The notes: generated by a model not told the origin, from the sequence alone. 64,000 bases of DNA from Bradyrhizobiaceae bacterium Ga0074131 (GCA_001464035.1 LNEC01000014.1:186001-250000); one strand, 5' to 3'; numbered from the stretch's first letter, positions 9,414-18,198 are shown. Translations and numbers: made by a program.

Positions 9414-9926
9414 CTACTTCGCCAGGCTCCAGTCCGGGCGGATCGCACCCGAGACATCCACGAACGCGCCATCGACGAGTTCGGCAACGAGAAGGCGGCT
9501 GTAATCGACCGGCCCCGGCATGGTCGCCTGTCCCTTCGGAACCGGCTTGAAGCCGACGCGGCCGTAATAGGCTTCGTCGCCGACCAGGAGCACGAGGCGG
9601 TGGCCGCTGCCCTTGGCGTCCTTCAGCGCGCGATCCAGCAGCGCGCGGCCGACCCCGCGGCTGCGAAACGGCGGCTCGACCGTCAGCGGTCCCAGCAGCA
9701 AGGCCGGCGTGTCGCCGACGCAGATCGGCAATTGCCGCAGCGAGCCGACCAGCAGCGTGCCGATCCGGGCGGTGAACGACAGGTCGAGCAGGTGATCGAC
9801 ATGCTCGCGCAGCCGGTAGGCGCTGAGCGCGAAACGGCCGGGTCCGAAGGTGCGCTGATGCAGGCGCTCGATCGGCAGCGCGTCGCTGGGCGTCTCGGCC
9901 AATATCGTCAGTGAGAGGTCGCTCAT
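9414..9926 (-). CDS. GNAT family N-acetyltransferase
   Basis: A 170-residue GNAT acetyltransferase. The acetyl-CoA-binding motif A is visible as SRGVGRALLDRALKDAKG around residues 88-105, preceded by LLLGPLTVEPPF, which is the typical beta4 strand. A second conserved block GDEAYYGRVGFKPVPKG follows near 117-133, the usual motif B region with a tyrosine and a GF pair. This subgroup (YhbS-like predicted acetyltransferases) has unknown substrates. It runs convergently to the receptor and stands alone, with the glycosyltransferase gene upstream on the same strand. Confidence 0.85.
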   Translation of the reverse strand: MSDLSLTILAETPSDALPIERLHQRTFGPGRFALSAYRLREHVDHLLDLSFTARIGTLLVGSLRQLPICVGDTPALLLGPLTVEPPFRSRGVGRALLDRALKDAKGSGHRLVLLVGDEAYYGRVGFKPVPKGQATMPGPVDYSRLLVAELVDGAFVDVSGAIRPDWSLAK

Positions 9927-9979
9927 GCTGGGGCGCGGGATAGCATCTGGCGGACGCGCGGTCCATCGCCCGGCCTGCG

Positions 9980-10918
9980 TTAAATTTTCCGCCGTATCAG
10001 TTCTTTGTTGACCGAAGCGTGGGACAAGTAGGCCAGCAGCTTCATTTCGCGACGTCCGCGCGTTACCGTATCGAGCACCAGCCCCGACGACACAGACAGC
10101 ACCGCCAGGATCATCAGGCCCATCGACAGGACCGCGGTCGGCAGCCGCGGAACGATGCCTTCCTCGAGATAGGTGACAACGACTGGTATCGCGAGGCCGA
10201 CCGAAACCAGCGTCAGGAAGATTCCGATGGCGGTGAAGAACCGCAGCGGCTTTTCCGACCGATAGAGTTTCAGGATGGTGCCAAGGATACGAAATCCGTC
10301 GCGCCAGGTGTTGAGCTTGCTGAACGATCCCTCCGGCCGAGCGTAGTAAGGCGTCTCGATCTCGGCGACCGGCAGCGCCAGTTCGAGCGCATGCACGCTG
10401 AGCTCGGTCTCGATCTCGAATCCGTCCGACAACACGGGGAAGGATTTGACGAAGCGCCGCGAGAACACGCGATAGCCGGAAAGAATATCCTTGAAGGCCT
10501 GGCCGAACACCGAGGAGAGGAATCTGGTCAGCATCCTGTTGCCGGTGCGATGGCCGGGCCGGTAGGCGGCCACGGCCTGGTCGACGCGAAAGCCCACCAC
10601 CATGTCGAGATGATCCGACAGCAGCCTCTCGATCATGCGCGGCGCGCTGGCAGCGTCGTAGGTCGCGTCGCCGTCGACCAGCACATAGATGTCGGCATCG
10701 ACATCGGCGAACATCCGCCGCACCACGTGGCCCTTGCCCTGGCGGCGTTCGCTGCGCACCTCAGCGCCGGCCTGACGCGCCACCGCAACGGTGCGATCCG
10801 ACGAATTATTGTCGTAGACGAAGATTTGGGCCTGGGGCAGCGCCCTGCGAAAATCCGAGACCACGCTCGCAACCGCGGCTTCTTCGTTGAAGCACGGCAC
10901 CAGAACCGCAATCCGCAT
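9980..10918 (-). CDS. Glycosyltransferase family 2 membrane protein
   Basis: A 312-residue GT2 enzyme starting MRIAVLVPCFNEE, with the nucleotide-sugar region FVYDNNSSDRT and the metal-binding DXD-type motif VLVDGDATYD near residue 90. Two C-terminal membrane helices (about 225-255 and 265-290) make it similar to dolichol-phosphate mannose synthase or undecaprenyl-phosphate sugar transferases. It probably transfers a sugar from a nucleotide donor to a lipid carrier at the inner membrane. The ATG at 10918 is chosen because it directly precedes the first beta strand; an upstream ATG at 10933 adds five residues. It could supply lipid-linked sugar to GT39-type enzymes such as the one at the window end, but this link is speculation. 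Confidence 0.85.
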   Translation of the reverse strand: MRIAVLVPCFNEEAAVASVVSDFRRALPQAQIFVYDNNSSDRTVAVARQAGAEVRSERRQGKGHVVRRMFADVDADIYVLVDGDATYDAASAPRMIERLLSDHLDMVVGFRVDQAVAAYRPGHRTGNRMLTRFLSSVFGQAFKDILSGYRVFSRRFVKSFPVLSDGFEIETELSVHALELALPVAEIETPYYARPEGSFSKLNTWRDGFRILGTILKLYRSEKPLRFFTAIGIFLTLVSVGLAIPVVVTYLEEGIVPRLPTAVLSMGLMILAVLSVSSGLVLDTVTRGRREMKLLAYLSHASVNKELIRRKI

Positions 10919-10997
10919 CGTCGGTGTGATCATCGCCGGGCTGTCAGCCGAATCAGTTTGTCGTGAGGTCGCGCACGCTTTTACCGGTTGCCGCCCG

Positions 10998-11489
10998 CTA
11001 ACGCCACGTCGCGATCGGCTCCCTGCCTTCGAGCACTTCCACTATCCGCAGGCGGGTGCCCCCGGTGGTCCCTTCCGGCAAGGCCGTGGCGTCGAAGAAG
11101 CCGCAAGCGACGATCTCATGATTGGCCTCGGGCAGCCGATCCTGGCTGAATTGCCTGACCACGTAGACCGCGACGTGGTCGCGGCGGGAAACATCGCTGT
11201 TGAGGAACAGGCCGTGCAGCGGCGGAGCGCCTGATAGTTCGATACGTCCCTCCTCCGCCAGTTCGCGGCGCAGCGCATCGCGGAAGGTTTCGCCGACTTC
11301 GACGCCGCCGCCCGGCAGATGCCAGCCGGAGACGTAGCTGTGCTTGACCAGAAATACCCTGTCATCACGATCCAGCACCACGCCGCGGACCCCGAGCGTC
11401 ATGCCGCGGGCGAACCGCCAATAGAGATGGAAAACCCGCCGCAGCGCCGGCTCCAGCGTCGTTCGCAGCTTCTGCAGGTTCATCGCCAT
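10998..11489 (-). CDS. Nudix hydrolase
   Basis: A 163-residue Nudix hydrolase. The full Nudix box (GX5EX7REUXEEXGU) is present as GGGVEVGETFRDALRRELAE followed by EGRI, near residues 64-87. The entry strand MTLGVRGVVLDRDDRVFLVKH precedes it, and a WHLPGGG turn leads into the box. Nudix enzymes hydrolyse nucleoside diphosphates linked to other groups; the substrate cannot be told from sequence. Start at 11489 gives MAMNLQKLRTTLEPALRRVF; a longer reading frame up to 11714 would run into the divergent metallophosphoesterase gene. The 142-base gap to that gene is a divergent promoter region. Confidence 0.87.
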   Translation of the reverse strand: MAMNLQKLRTTLEPALRRVFHLYWRFARGMTLGVRGVVLDRDDRVFLVKHSYVSGWHLPGGGVEVGETFRDALRRELAEEGRIELSGAPPLHGLFLNSDVSRRDHVAVYVVRQFSQDRLPEANHEIVACGFFDATALPEGTTGGTRLRIVEVLEGREPIATWR

Positions 11490-11631
11490 CGAACTCCGGG
11501 ATATCGTGACATCACGTTTGATCCTTGCGCAGCGCCAGCCGACTTGCCAATACATCAGCGCAATCTGGAGGATGACACGAGATGATCGTGAAGCGGCGTG
11601 GACCAGCCGGCAGTCGAAGCGGACGCACGTG

Positions 11632-12522
11632 ATGGCGGCGTTCACGCTGGCGCATTTGTCCGATCCGCATATCCCGCCCCTGCCGTGGCCGCGGCCCGGC
11701 GAACTCGTGGGCAAGCGCGTGCTCGGCTATCTCAACTGGACGCGCAATCGCCGCAAGTTTCATCGGCGCGACGTGCTGGACGCGCTGGTGTCGGATATGC
11801 GGGCCCAAACGCCTGACCACATCGCGGTCACCGGCGACCTCGTCAATCTCTCGCTGGAAGCCGAGTTCCATCCTGCGCGGACATGGTTGGAAGGCGTCGG
11901 TCCATCCGATCAGGTCACGGTGATTCCAGGAAATCACGATGCCTATGTTCGCGCCACGCAGCATCGGTTTGCGGAAGTCTTCAGCCCCTATCTCATCGGA
12001 GACGATGCAGCTGACGGCGCCGCCACGTTTCCGTCGCTGCGACGGCGCGGGCCGCTGGCGCTGATCAGCGTGTCGTCCGCGGTGCCAACCCCGCTGTTGA
12101 AGGCAACCGGATGGCTCGGCCGCATTCAGCTTGATGCGCTGGATCGCATGCTGCTGAAGCTCGCGGCCGAGCCGGCGTTTCGCGTGTTGCTGGTTCATCA
12201 CCCGCTGTGCTCGGATGCGTGGGACAAGCGGTTGACCGATTCGTCTGAGCTGCTCGCGTTGCTGCGACGCCACGGCGTGGAATTGGTCCTGCACGGGCAC
12301 GATCACATCCATTCCACAATATGGATCGACGGACCGGCGGGCAAGATACCCACGATCGGCGTGCCGTCGGCCTCCGCGATCGCGCATGGCCGTCACCCGG
12401 CTGCCGCCTACAACGTGTTCTCGATCACGCGTGAGGGCGATGCGTGGCGATGCGAGCAGACGGTGCGCGGCTTCAGCAATGGTTCCGCCGTTCAGGAGTT
12501 GAAGCGGGTAAGCCTGTCATGA
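11632..12522 (+). CDS. Metallophosphoesterase (CpdA-like class III phosphodiesterase)
   Basis: A 296-residue calcineurin-like phosphoesterase. All metal-ligand motifs appear in order: LSDPHIP near residue 8, TGDLVN near 65, PGNHDAY near 100, VHHPL near 190 and HGHDHIH near 223. The second residue position of the first motif has Pro between Asp and His, as usual. Members hydrolyse cyclic nucleotides, phosphodiesters or lipid-sugar phosphates; cAMP phosphodiesterase CpdA is the closest known type. The start ATG at 11632 gives MAAFTLAHLSDPH, immediately ahead of the first motif; a longer frame from 11506 overlaps the divergent promoter region. Confidence 0.87.
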   Translation: MAAFTLAHLSDPHIPPLPWPRPGELVGKRVLGYLNWTRNRRKFHRRDVLDALVSDMRAQTPDHIAVTGDLVNLSLEAEFHPARTWLEGVGPSDQVTVIPGNHDAYVRATQHRFAEVFSPYLIGDDAADGAATFPSLRRRGPLALISVSSAVPTPLLKATGWLGRIQLDALDRMLLKLAAEPAFRVLLVHHPLCSDAWDKRLTDSSELLALLRRHGVELVLHGHDHIHSTIWIDGPAGKIPTIGVPSASAIAHGRHPAAAYNVFSITREGDAWRCEQTVRGFSNGSAVQELKRVSLS

Positions 12523-12537
12523 CGGTCCGGCAAACGA

Positions 12538-13095
12538 TCAGAGGTTCTGCAAGGTCGCAAACAGCGCCAGCCCGAACAGCGCGATCACGCCGGCGACGAA
12601 GCCCAGCACGAAAGTCCAGAAGCCGCCGCGGCGCCGCTTTTTGACGGCGACCGGTGCCGGCGCCGGCGTCGCGACCAGCGCGCGCTCGCGCTCGATCATG
12701 CGGCGGGCGACGTAATCGGTGACGGCGTCGACGATGGCGGCGGCGTCATGGGACTCCGCGATCACGATGCGGCCGAACCGGGTATCCTGCACGAAGCGGT
12801 AGATGCGCTTGTCACGGCCCATCAGCACATGGGCGACGACGTCGATCCACAACCGCGGCGTGTCGCCCTGGCTGATGCCGCGGTCGAACAGATCGACCTT
12901 TTCAGAAATTTGCGCGAACAAGGGCTCCAGCGCGTCATTGAGGATTTCGAGCCGCGCCACTTCCGCATCACGCAGATCGACCACGACCCCGGTGCGGTCG
13001 GCGGCCTCGATCCGCGCCTGCCGCAGGGCATCGCGCAGCCGGACCGGACGCGTGGTGCTGACGGCCTGGCTCCCGGTATCCTGCGCGTCTGACAT
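12538..13095 (-). CDS. Hypothetical protein with C-terminal membrane anchor
   Basis: A 185-residue protein of unknown function. The first ~140 residues look soluble and helical, with an RQARIEAADRTGVVVDLRDA region and the segment DTPRLWIDVVAHVLMGRDKR. An alanine/proline linker and a KKRRRGG cluster (about 147-153) follow, then a single membrane helix to the end (FWTFVLGFVAGVIALFGLAL). This layout suggests a cytoplasmic domain tethered to the inner membrane by its tail. Start at 13095 (MSDAQDTG) is preferred to the upstream ATG at 13152. It ends 15 bases before the convergent phosphoesterase stop. I do not recognise the domain. Confidence 0.7.
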   Translation of the reverse strand: MSDAQDTGSQAVSTTRPVRLRDALRQARIEAADRTGVVVDLRDAEVARLEILNDALEPLFAQISEKVDLFDRGISQGDTPRLWIDVVAHVLMGRDKRIYRFVQDTRFGRIVIAESHDAAAIVDAVTDYVARRMIERERALVATPAPAPVAVKKRRRGGFWTFVLGFVAGVIALFGLALFATLQNL

Positions 13096-13206
13096 CCGCT
13101 TGATGGCCTTTGTTCCTGAGGGTCCCCGATGCCTGAACCTATCAGTAACCACGTTTGGCGCAAAGGCCGTTTGTTCGCAACGGCTTATAGATGAGGGTCA
13201 CTTGCT

Positions 13207-13256
13207 TACCTCTCCCGCTTGCGGGGGAGGTCGCCGCGCGCGAGCGCCGCGGGAGA
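13207..13256. repeat. Short GC hairpin related to the intergenic repeat family
   Basis: The segment begins with ACCTCTCCCGC, then TT, then GCGGGGGAGGT, the same lobe as in the longer repeats at 9286 and 31268, followed by a second small GC-rich inverted repeat (CGCGCGCGAGCGCCGCG). It looks like a truncated or degenerate copy of that repeat family placed between two genes on the same strand. Confidence 0.55.
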
Positions 13257-13271
13257 AGAACAAAACCGCGA

Positions 13272-13308
13272 GCGGCCCCATCCGGGGGACCGGATGGGGC
13301 CGCTTTTG
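13272..13308 (-). terminator. Strong hairpin terminator below aceA-DUF4170
   Basis: A perfect 14-base stem (GCGGCCCCATCCGG with CCGGATGGGGCCGC) closes a four-base GGGA loop at 13272-13303. On the + strand it is followed by TTTTGTC; on the minus strand an AAAAG lies before the stem and GTTTTG a few bases after it. It lies 32 bases beyond the stop of the DUF4170 gene, so it most likely ends the minus-strand aceA-DUF4170 transcript, possibly acting on both strands. Confidence 0.75.
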
Positions 13309-13339
13309 TCTTGGAAGTTCTTCCAATCGGCAGCAGGCC

Positions 13340-13549
13340 TCAGGCCGTGACGCGAGCGGGCTCCTCGACGATGGAGAAGCGCACGCCGGCCTTGTGCCGG
13401 TTCTCTTCCGAGACGACTCGCCAGGCATCCTCGGCTTCCTTGCGGGTCTTGAACGGACCCTGCACCTGGGCCGAGCCCTCCACGAGCTTGTGGAAGTTCA
13501 TCGAACCGAACTCGCCGCCAATCACCCAGAAATTGCTGCCTTTTGTCAT
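13340..13549 (-). CDS. DUF4170 domain-containing small protein
   Basis: A 69-residue protein that is essentially one DUF4170 domain, starting MTKGSNFWVIGGEFGSMNF and continuing GPFKTRKEAEDAWRVVSEEN. The FWVIGGEF and GPF-R-EAEDAW elements are typical of this alphaproteobacterial family, whose function is unknown. It begins 21 bases after the isocitrate lyase stop on the same strand and ends just ahead of a strong terminator, so it is co-transcribed with aceA. The conserved position suggests a role during growth on acetate or fatty acids, which is inference. Confidence 0.85.
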   Translation of the reverse strand: MTKGSNFWVIGGEFGSMNFHKLVEGSAQVQGPFKTRKEAEDAWRVVSEENRHKAGVRFSIVEEPARVTA

Positions 13550-13570
13550 GATCGTCTCCTGCTGTTACCG

Positions 13571-15208
13571 TTAGCCGAACTGGTTCATGGTGTTGTGGGC
13601 GCCACCCGCCTTCAGAGCGGCTTCACCGGCGAAATATTCCTTGTGATCGTCGCCGATGTCGGAGCCGGCCATGTTCTGATGTCTGGCGCAGGCGATACCC
13701 TGACGGATCTCCTGGCGCTGAACGTTCTTCACATAGCCCAGCATGCCCTGCTCGCCGAAATACTCCTTTGCGAGATTGTCAGTCGACAGAGCTGCCGTGT
13801 GATAGGTCGGCAATGTGATCAAGTGGTGGAAGATGCCGGCACGCTTTGCGGAATCGGCCTGGAAAGTGCGGATACGCTCGTCGGCTTCGATGCCCAGCGG
13901 CGTATCGTCATATTCCGGCTTCATCAGCTCGGCCCGATTGTACTTGCTGACATCCTTGCCGGATTCCTTCATCGCGTCATAGACCTGCCAGCGGAAGTTG
14001 AGCGTCCAGTTGAACGAGGGCGAGTTGTTGTAGGCCAGCTTCGCGTTCGGAACCACTTCGCGAATGCGGTCGACCATCTTGGCGATCTGCTCGATATGCG
14101 GCTTCTCGGTTTCGATCCAGAGCAGGTCGGCGCCGTTCTGCAGCGAGGTGATGCAGTCGAGCACGCAACGATCCTCGCCGGTTCCGGCGCGGAACTGGTA
14201 GAGGTTGCTGGCAAGCCGCTTCGGACGCATCATCTTGCCGTTCCGGTTGATGATGACATCGCCATTCCTGGCGTTGGCCGCTGTCACTTCCTCGCAATCC
14301 AGGAAGCTGTTGTACTGATCGCCGAGGTCGCCGGGCGTGTGGCTCACGGCGATCTGCTGCGTGAGACCGGCACCCAGCGAGTCGGTGCGGGTCACGACGA
14401 TGCCGTCTTCGACGCCCAGTTCGAGGAATGCATGGCGGCAGGCCCGGATCTTCGCCAGGAACACCTCGTGCGGCACGGTCACCTTGCCGTCCTGATGGCC
14501 GCACTGCTTTTCGTCGGAGACCTGATTTTCGATCTGCAGAGCGCACGCACCTGCTTCAATCATCTTCTTCGCGAGCAGGTAAGTCGCCTCCGCATTGCCA
14601 AATCCGGCGTCGATGTCGGCGATGACAGGCACAACATGCGTCTGGAAATTGTCGACCTTTTCAATCAATGCCTTTTCCTTCGCCTGGTCGCCTGCCTTGC
14701 GAGCGGCGTCGATGGCGCGGAAGGTATCGTTGAGCTCACGGGAGTCCGCCTGACGGAGGAAGGTGTAGAGCTCCTCGATCAGCGCCGGCACCGAGGTCTT
14801 CTCGTGCATCGACTGGTCGGGAAGCGGTCCGAACTCGGAGCGAAGTGCTGCGATCATCCAGCCGGAGAGATACAGATAGCGGCGATCGGTGGTACCGAAA
14901 TGCTTCTTGACCGAAATCAGCTTCTGCTGCGCGATGAAGCCATGCCAGCAACCGAGCGACTGGGTGTACTTGGTGGGATCGCCGTCATAGGCAGCCATAT
15001 CGCTACGCATCAGCGCCGCTGTGTAGCGGGCGATATCCAGTCCGGTCTTGAAGCGGTTCTGCAGACGCATCCGCGCCACGGCTTCGGCGGTGACGCCGTT
15101 CCAGGTCGGCTGGGTCTTGAGGAGGGCCTCGGCGGCTCCAAGCTCGCTCAGATAGGAAGCCGGACCCTGGATAGCCTGGTCACTGATCCCACGTGGCTGG
15201 TAATTCAT
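13571..15208 (-). CDS. aceA: Isocitrate lyase
   Basis: A 545-residue isocitrate lyase, the enzyme that cleaves isocitrate to succinate and glyoxylate in the glyoxylate shunt. The catalytic cysteine motif appears as DEKQCGHQDGK near residue 230, with DIDAGFGN (metal and substrate binding) about 30 residues before it. The length fits the longer ~540-residue isocitrate lyases of rhizobia and Rhodopseudomonas rather than the 430-residue Escherichia coli type. Start at 15208 (MNYQPRGISDQAIQ) is preferred; an upstream ATG at 15265 would add 19 poor residues. It diverges from an ScfR/RamB-type regulator, the usual control arrangement, and is followed by DUF4170. Confidence 0.96.
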   Translation of the reverse strand: MNYQPRGISDQAIQGPASYLSELGAAEALLKTQPTWNGVTAEAVARMRLQNRFKTGLDIARYTAALMRSDMAAYDGDPTKYTQSLGCWHGFIAQQKLISVKKHFGTTDRRYLYLSGWMIAALRSEFGPLPDQSMHEKTSVPALIEELYTFLRQADSRELNDTFRAIDAARKAGDQAKEKALIEKVDNFQTHVVPVIADIDAGFGNAEATYLLAKKMIEAGACALQIENQVSDEKQCGHQDGKVTVPHEVFLAKIRACRHAFLELGVEDGIVVTRTDSLGAGLTQQIAVSHTPGDLGDQYNSFLDCEEVTAANARNGDVIINRNGKMMRPKRLASNLYQFRAGTGEDRCVLDCITSLQNGADLLWIETEKPHIEQIAKMVDRIREVVPNAKLAYNNSPSFNWTLNFRWQVYDAMKESGKDVSKYNRAELMKPEYDDTPLGIEADERIRTFQADSAKRAGIFHHLITLPTYHTAALSTDNLAKEYFGEQGMLGYVKNVQRQEIRQGIACARHQNMAGSDIGDDHKEYFAGEAALKAGGAHNTMNQFG

Positions 15209-15309
15209 GTGCCTGATCCTTTTTGGTGACGACGAGTCGTCCACTAGACATTCTTGACAGTGCATTGCGAAACGTGCCGAGAGCTAAACGCGAAACTTCA
15301 GAATTCGTA

Positions 15310-15390
15310 TAGATGGCTTGTCATTTAATGGTGATGTCATGTAACATACGTGCTTGTCATATATGTAAATTTGTCAATTTTGTCACAAGG
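15310..15390. promoter_or_regulatory. TGTCA-repeat regulatory region between aceA and its regulator
   Basis: The 196-base divergent gap has an AT-rich core with five copies of TGTCA in the same direction, at 15319, 15335, 15355, 15372 and 15381; four of the five are preceded by T (TTGTCA). Spacings are 16, 20, 17 and 9 bases, so the first four lie roughly two helical turns apart. A second pair of similar half-sites, TTGCGAAAC (about 15269) and CGCGAAAC (about 15288), lies nearer aceA. Either set could bind the divergent regulator. The assignment of protein to site is inference. Confidence 0.5.
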
Positions 15391-15404
15391 CGAGGTGGGC
15401 GCCC

Positions 15405-16850
15405 ATGGCCGGTAATGCCGCAAGGAAGCTGTTTGTCGGGCCGAGATTCCGCCGAATCCGCCAGCAATTGGGGCTGTCGCAGACCCAGATGGCCGAGGGC
15501 CTGGAGATTTCCCCGAGCTACATCAACCTGATCGAGCGCAACCAGCGGCCGGTGACGGCGCAGCTGCTGCTGCGGCTGGCGGAAACCTATGACCTCGACC
15601 TGCGCGACCTCGCCACCGCCGACGAGGACCGCTTCTTCGCCGAACTGAACGAGATCTTCTCCGATCCGCTGTTCCGCCAGATCGACCTGCCAAAACAGGA
15701 ATTGCGCGATCTCGCCGAATTGTGCCCCGGTGTCACTCATTCATTGCAACGGCTTTACGCCGCCTATACCGAGGCGCGACGCGGCGAGACCATGGTCGCG
15801 GCGCAGATGGCCGACCGCGACGAAGGCACCCGCTTCGAGGCCAATCCGGTCGAGCGCATTCGCGACCTGATCGAGGCCAACCGCAACTACTTCCCCGAGC
15901 TGGAACAGGCCGCCGAAACCCTGCGCGACGAGCTGAACGCGCCCGCGGAGGAACTGTTCGCCGCGCTGGCGACGCGGCTGCGTGAAAAGCATTCGGTCGT
16001 GACCCGCGTGATGCCGGTCGACATCATGCGCGACACGCTGCGGCGGTTTGACCGGCATCGCCGGCAACTCCTGATCTCCGAACTGGTGGACAGTCCCGGC
16101 CGCGCCTTCCAGCTCGCGTTCCAGATCGGCCTTGCCGAATGCGGCGGCGGCTTCGATGCGATCGTGGGTCGCGCCGGGCCGCTCGACGATACGCCGCGGC
16201 GGCTTTACCGGATCACGCTGGCAAACTATTTCGCGGCGGCTGTCATGATGCCCTATCAGGCTTTCCATGGCGCGGCGGAGGCATTGAACTACGACGTCCA
16301 TGTCCTGGCACAGCGCTTCAATGCCGGCTTCGAGCAGGTTTGCCACAGGTTGACCACGCTGCAGCGGCCCAATGCGCGCGGCGTGCCGTTCTTCCTGCTG
16401 CGCGTCGACAATGCCGGCAATGTTTCCAAGAGATTCTCCTCCGGCACGTTTCCATTCTCGAAGTTCGGGGGCACCTGTCCGCTGTGGAACGTGCACTCGA
16501 CCTTCGATACGCCGGACCGGCTGCTCAAGCAGGTGATCGAACTGCCGGATGGCACGCGATACTTCTCGATCGCGCAGATGGTGCGCCGGCCGGTGGCGCC
16601 GCACCCGCAACCGCAACCGCGGTTCGCCATCGGGTTGGGTTGCGAAATCCGTCATGCCGCCAAACTCGTCTATGCCACCGGGATGGATCTGGAAAAAGCC
16701 GAGGGCACGCCGATTGGCGTCAACTGCCGGCTGTGCGAGCGTGAAAACTGCAGCCAGCGCGCCGAGCCGCCGATCACACGCACCCTGATCCTGGACGAAA
16801 ACACGCGGCGGGTGTCTTCGTTCGCGTTTTCGAATGCGCGGGAGTTGTAG
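15405..16850 (+). CDS. Short-chain fatty acyl transcriptional regulator (ScfR/RamB type)
   Basis: A 481-residue regulator. An XRE helix-turn-helix covers residues ~12-66 (RRIRQQLGLSQTQMAEGLEI, then SPSYINLIERNQRPV). The middle (about 160-330) matches the ImmA/IrrE-like DUF955 region without an obvious intact HEXXH, and the C-terminus is a DUF2083-type domain with a cysteine cluster, GVNCRLCERENC. In Corynebacterium RamB and alphaproteobacterial relatives control acetate or propionate genes including isocitrate lyase. Divergent placement from aceA agrees. The cysteine cluster could hold an iron-sulfur centre or zinc; that is inference. The start ATG (MAGNAARKLFVGPRFRRIR) precedes the helix-turn-helix as usual. 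Confidence 0.9.
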   Translation: MAGNAARKLFVGPRFRRIRQQLGLSQTQMAEGLEISPSYINLIERNQRPVTAQLLLRLAETYDLDLRDLATADEDRFFAELNEIFSDPLFRQIDLPKQELRDLAELCPGVTHSLQRLYAAYTEARRGETMVAAQMADRDEGTRFEANPVERIRDLIEANRNYFPELEQAAETLRDELNAPAEELFAALATRLREKHSVVTRVMPVDIMRDTLRRFDRHRRQLLISELVDSPGRAFQLAFQIGLAECGGGFDAIVGRAGPLDDTPRRLYRITLANYFAAAVMMPYQAFHGAAEALNYDVHVLAQRFNAGFEQVCHRLTTLQRPNARGVPFFLLRVDNAGNVSKRFSSGTFPFSKFGGTCPLWNVHSTFDTPDRLLKQVIELPDGTRYFSIAQMVRRPVAPHPQPQPRFAIGLGCEIRHAAKLVYATGMDLEKAEGTPIGVNCRLCERENCSQRAEPPITRTLILDENTRRVSSFAFSNAREL

Positions 16851-16969
16851 CTGCGGTCATGCGTTTAAGAGAAACAGAACATCTTTGCCAAGGGGATGGA
16901 CACGCGGTTCGCAAAACCAACCCGATCGGGCAAATCACCCCTCGCGCAGATCGCGCAGCTCAGCGCGCT

Positions 16970-17164
16970 TCAGCTCTCCTGCTCGCTGAACTTCTTGTAG
17001 ATCCAGCGCCGGCCGTCGTGGCGGCGCCAGACCTGGCCGGTCAGCAGGCGGCCGGTGATCGACCACCGCGGAACGATCACGCTCCACAGATGCCAGACCT
17101 CGGCCCAGGCCGGTTTTGGGTTCAGCCCCAATATTCGAAATCGCTCCCGGCCTTCAGCGAACAT
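16970..17164 (-). CDS. Small hypothetical protein, basic and tryptophan-rich
   Basis: A 64-residue reading frame starting MFAEGRERFRILGLNPKPAW and ending GRRWIYKKFSEQES. It is basic and has seven tryptophans, including WRRHDGRRWIYKKF near the end, which looks like a conserved tail rather than a random frame. A longer start at 17257 adds 31 arginine-rich residues that look like non-coding translation. It lies 119 bases past the convergent ScfR-type gene. No domain is recognised and the function is unknown. Confidence 0.45.
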   Translation of the reverse strand: MFAEGRERFRILGLNPKPAWAEVWHLWSVIVPRWSITGRLLTGQVWRRHDGRRWIYKKFSEQES

Positions 17165-17475
17165 GTCGGTTTCCGCAAAGCAGGCCGTCGGGCGCAGCTG
17201 GATGACGCGACGGCTTCGCCATCCGTGTCGCCGGATGGAAAATCTCCGGCGCCCCACACGATAGCCGGCGCCGACCGTGCCGCAATCGAAGTCGCCGGTT
17301 AAGCTAACCCATCAACCTTACCGAGACCGGCGCCAGCAATGTATCGAAGTCGATTAGAGATTCTCGGTTTCGATCACAGGCGAATTTACCACAAGCAACG
17401 GCAGCGCATTGCCAGACCGGACGTTTCACGGTACCGGCAACTATCCGCCCGAGCCTGCGAGCGAGGAGCACGACG

Positions 17476-17745
17476 ATGAAATCGCTGCCGATCAAATCAC
17501 TGTTGCTGGCCGCGACGACCTGCGCCAATGCTACCGCATGTTTCGCAGCCTGGCCGGACTACAGGGGATTCTGGGTCGTCGGCAATCTGACCGCCGGAAC
17601 ATGCGAGATCGTCACCTCCAATCCTGTGATGGACAACCCTGTCAACTCGTTTTCAACCGGCCCCTATCAATCGCTCGACGACGCCAAGCTCGCCCGCTCT
17701 ACCATTCCCCAGTGCCCGAAGGAGCCGGCCGCCTCGGCTAAGTGA
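17476..17745 (+). CDS. Small secreted hypothetical protein
   Basis: An 89-residue protein with a clear Sec signal peptide (MKSLPIKSLLLAATTCANATACFA, cleavage near AWPDYRG). The mature part is about 65 residues with aromatic WPDYRGFWVVGNL at its start and two cysteines (TCEIVTS and PQCPKEP) that could form one disulfide. GAGGAG lies seven to eight bases before the ATG, a good ribosome site. Similar small periplasmic proteins of unknown role are common in bradyrhizobia. Confidence 0.75.
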   Translation: MKSLPIKSLLLAATTCANATACFAAWPDYRGFWVVGNLTAGTCEIVTSNPVMDNPVNSFSTGPYQSLDDAKLARSTIPQCPKEPAASAK

Positions 17746-17982
17746 ACGGGATCGATGGATCACCGGGCGAGGTCACGGGTCCGCGTCGGTGGCCGGTCGA
17801 TCGGCTTATGCTGCAGGCGCCGCCTGATCATCTCGTGGCGCAGCCTGTCGGCATATTGGGGAACGGCGCGCCATGATGTGGCTTGTGCACGCGGTCAGCC
17901 GCGGCCTGCTGCCGCATACAATCCGCGATCCGGCGAAGGAGCAAAGAAGCTGTTGCGATTCCAACACCGCTCGTCGCCGCGA

Positions 17983-18198
17983 TTAATGGCGGTGGCGTCG
18001 TTCCGGGACGTAAGGAGGGCGTGACGGATGCGTCTGGAGGATGGATCCGGATTGGTTCGGGACGTAGCCTCGGGACTCCTGCAGACGCCGCTGATAGCCA
18101 GGCGAATTCATGATACTGGAGGCCGCGCCGCGCGCGAAAGCCTCGGTCGCGGTCAGCAGCACGAACAGGGCCGCTGTACATTTCACGAGCTTGTTCAT
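17983..18198 (-). CDS. Small secreted hypothetical protein
   Basis: A 71-residue protein with a signal peptide (MNKLVKCTAALFVLLTATEAFARG). The mature part is short, basic and proline-rich, with SPGYQRRLQESRGY and an arginine/histidine tail (PERRHRH). Start at 18198 is chosen because it gives the signal peptide and has GAGGAAGG six bases upstream; the open frame extends to 18360 without similar quality. Function unknown; it may be a periplasmic stress or envelope protein. Confidence 0.7.
   Translation of the reverse strand: MNKLVKCTAALFVLLTATEAFARGAASSIMNSPGYQRRLQESRGYVPNQSGSILQTHPSRPPYVPERRHRH

Noticed and set aside
12803..15229. An 808-residue + strand frame over isocitrate lyase
   Set aside because: Antisense shadow; the minus strand encodes a clear isocitrate lyase and DUF4170.
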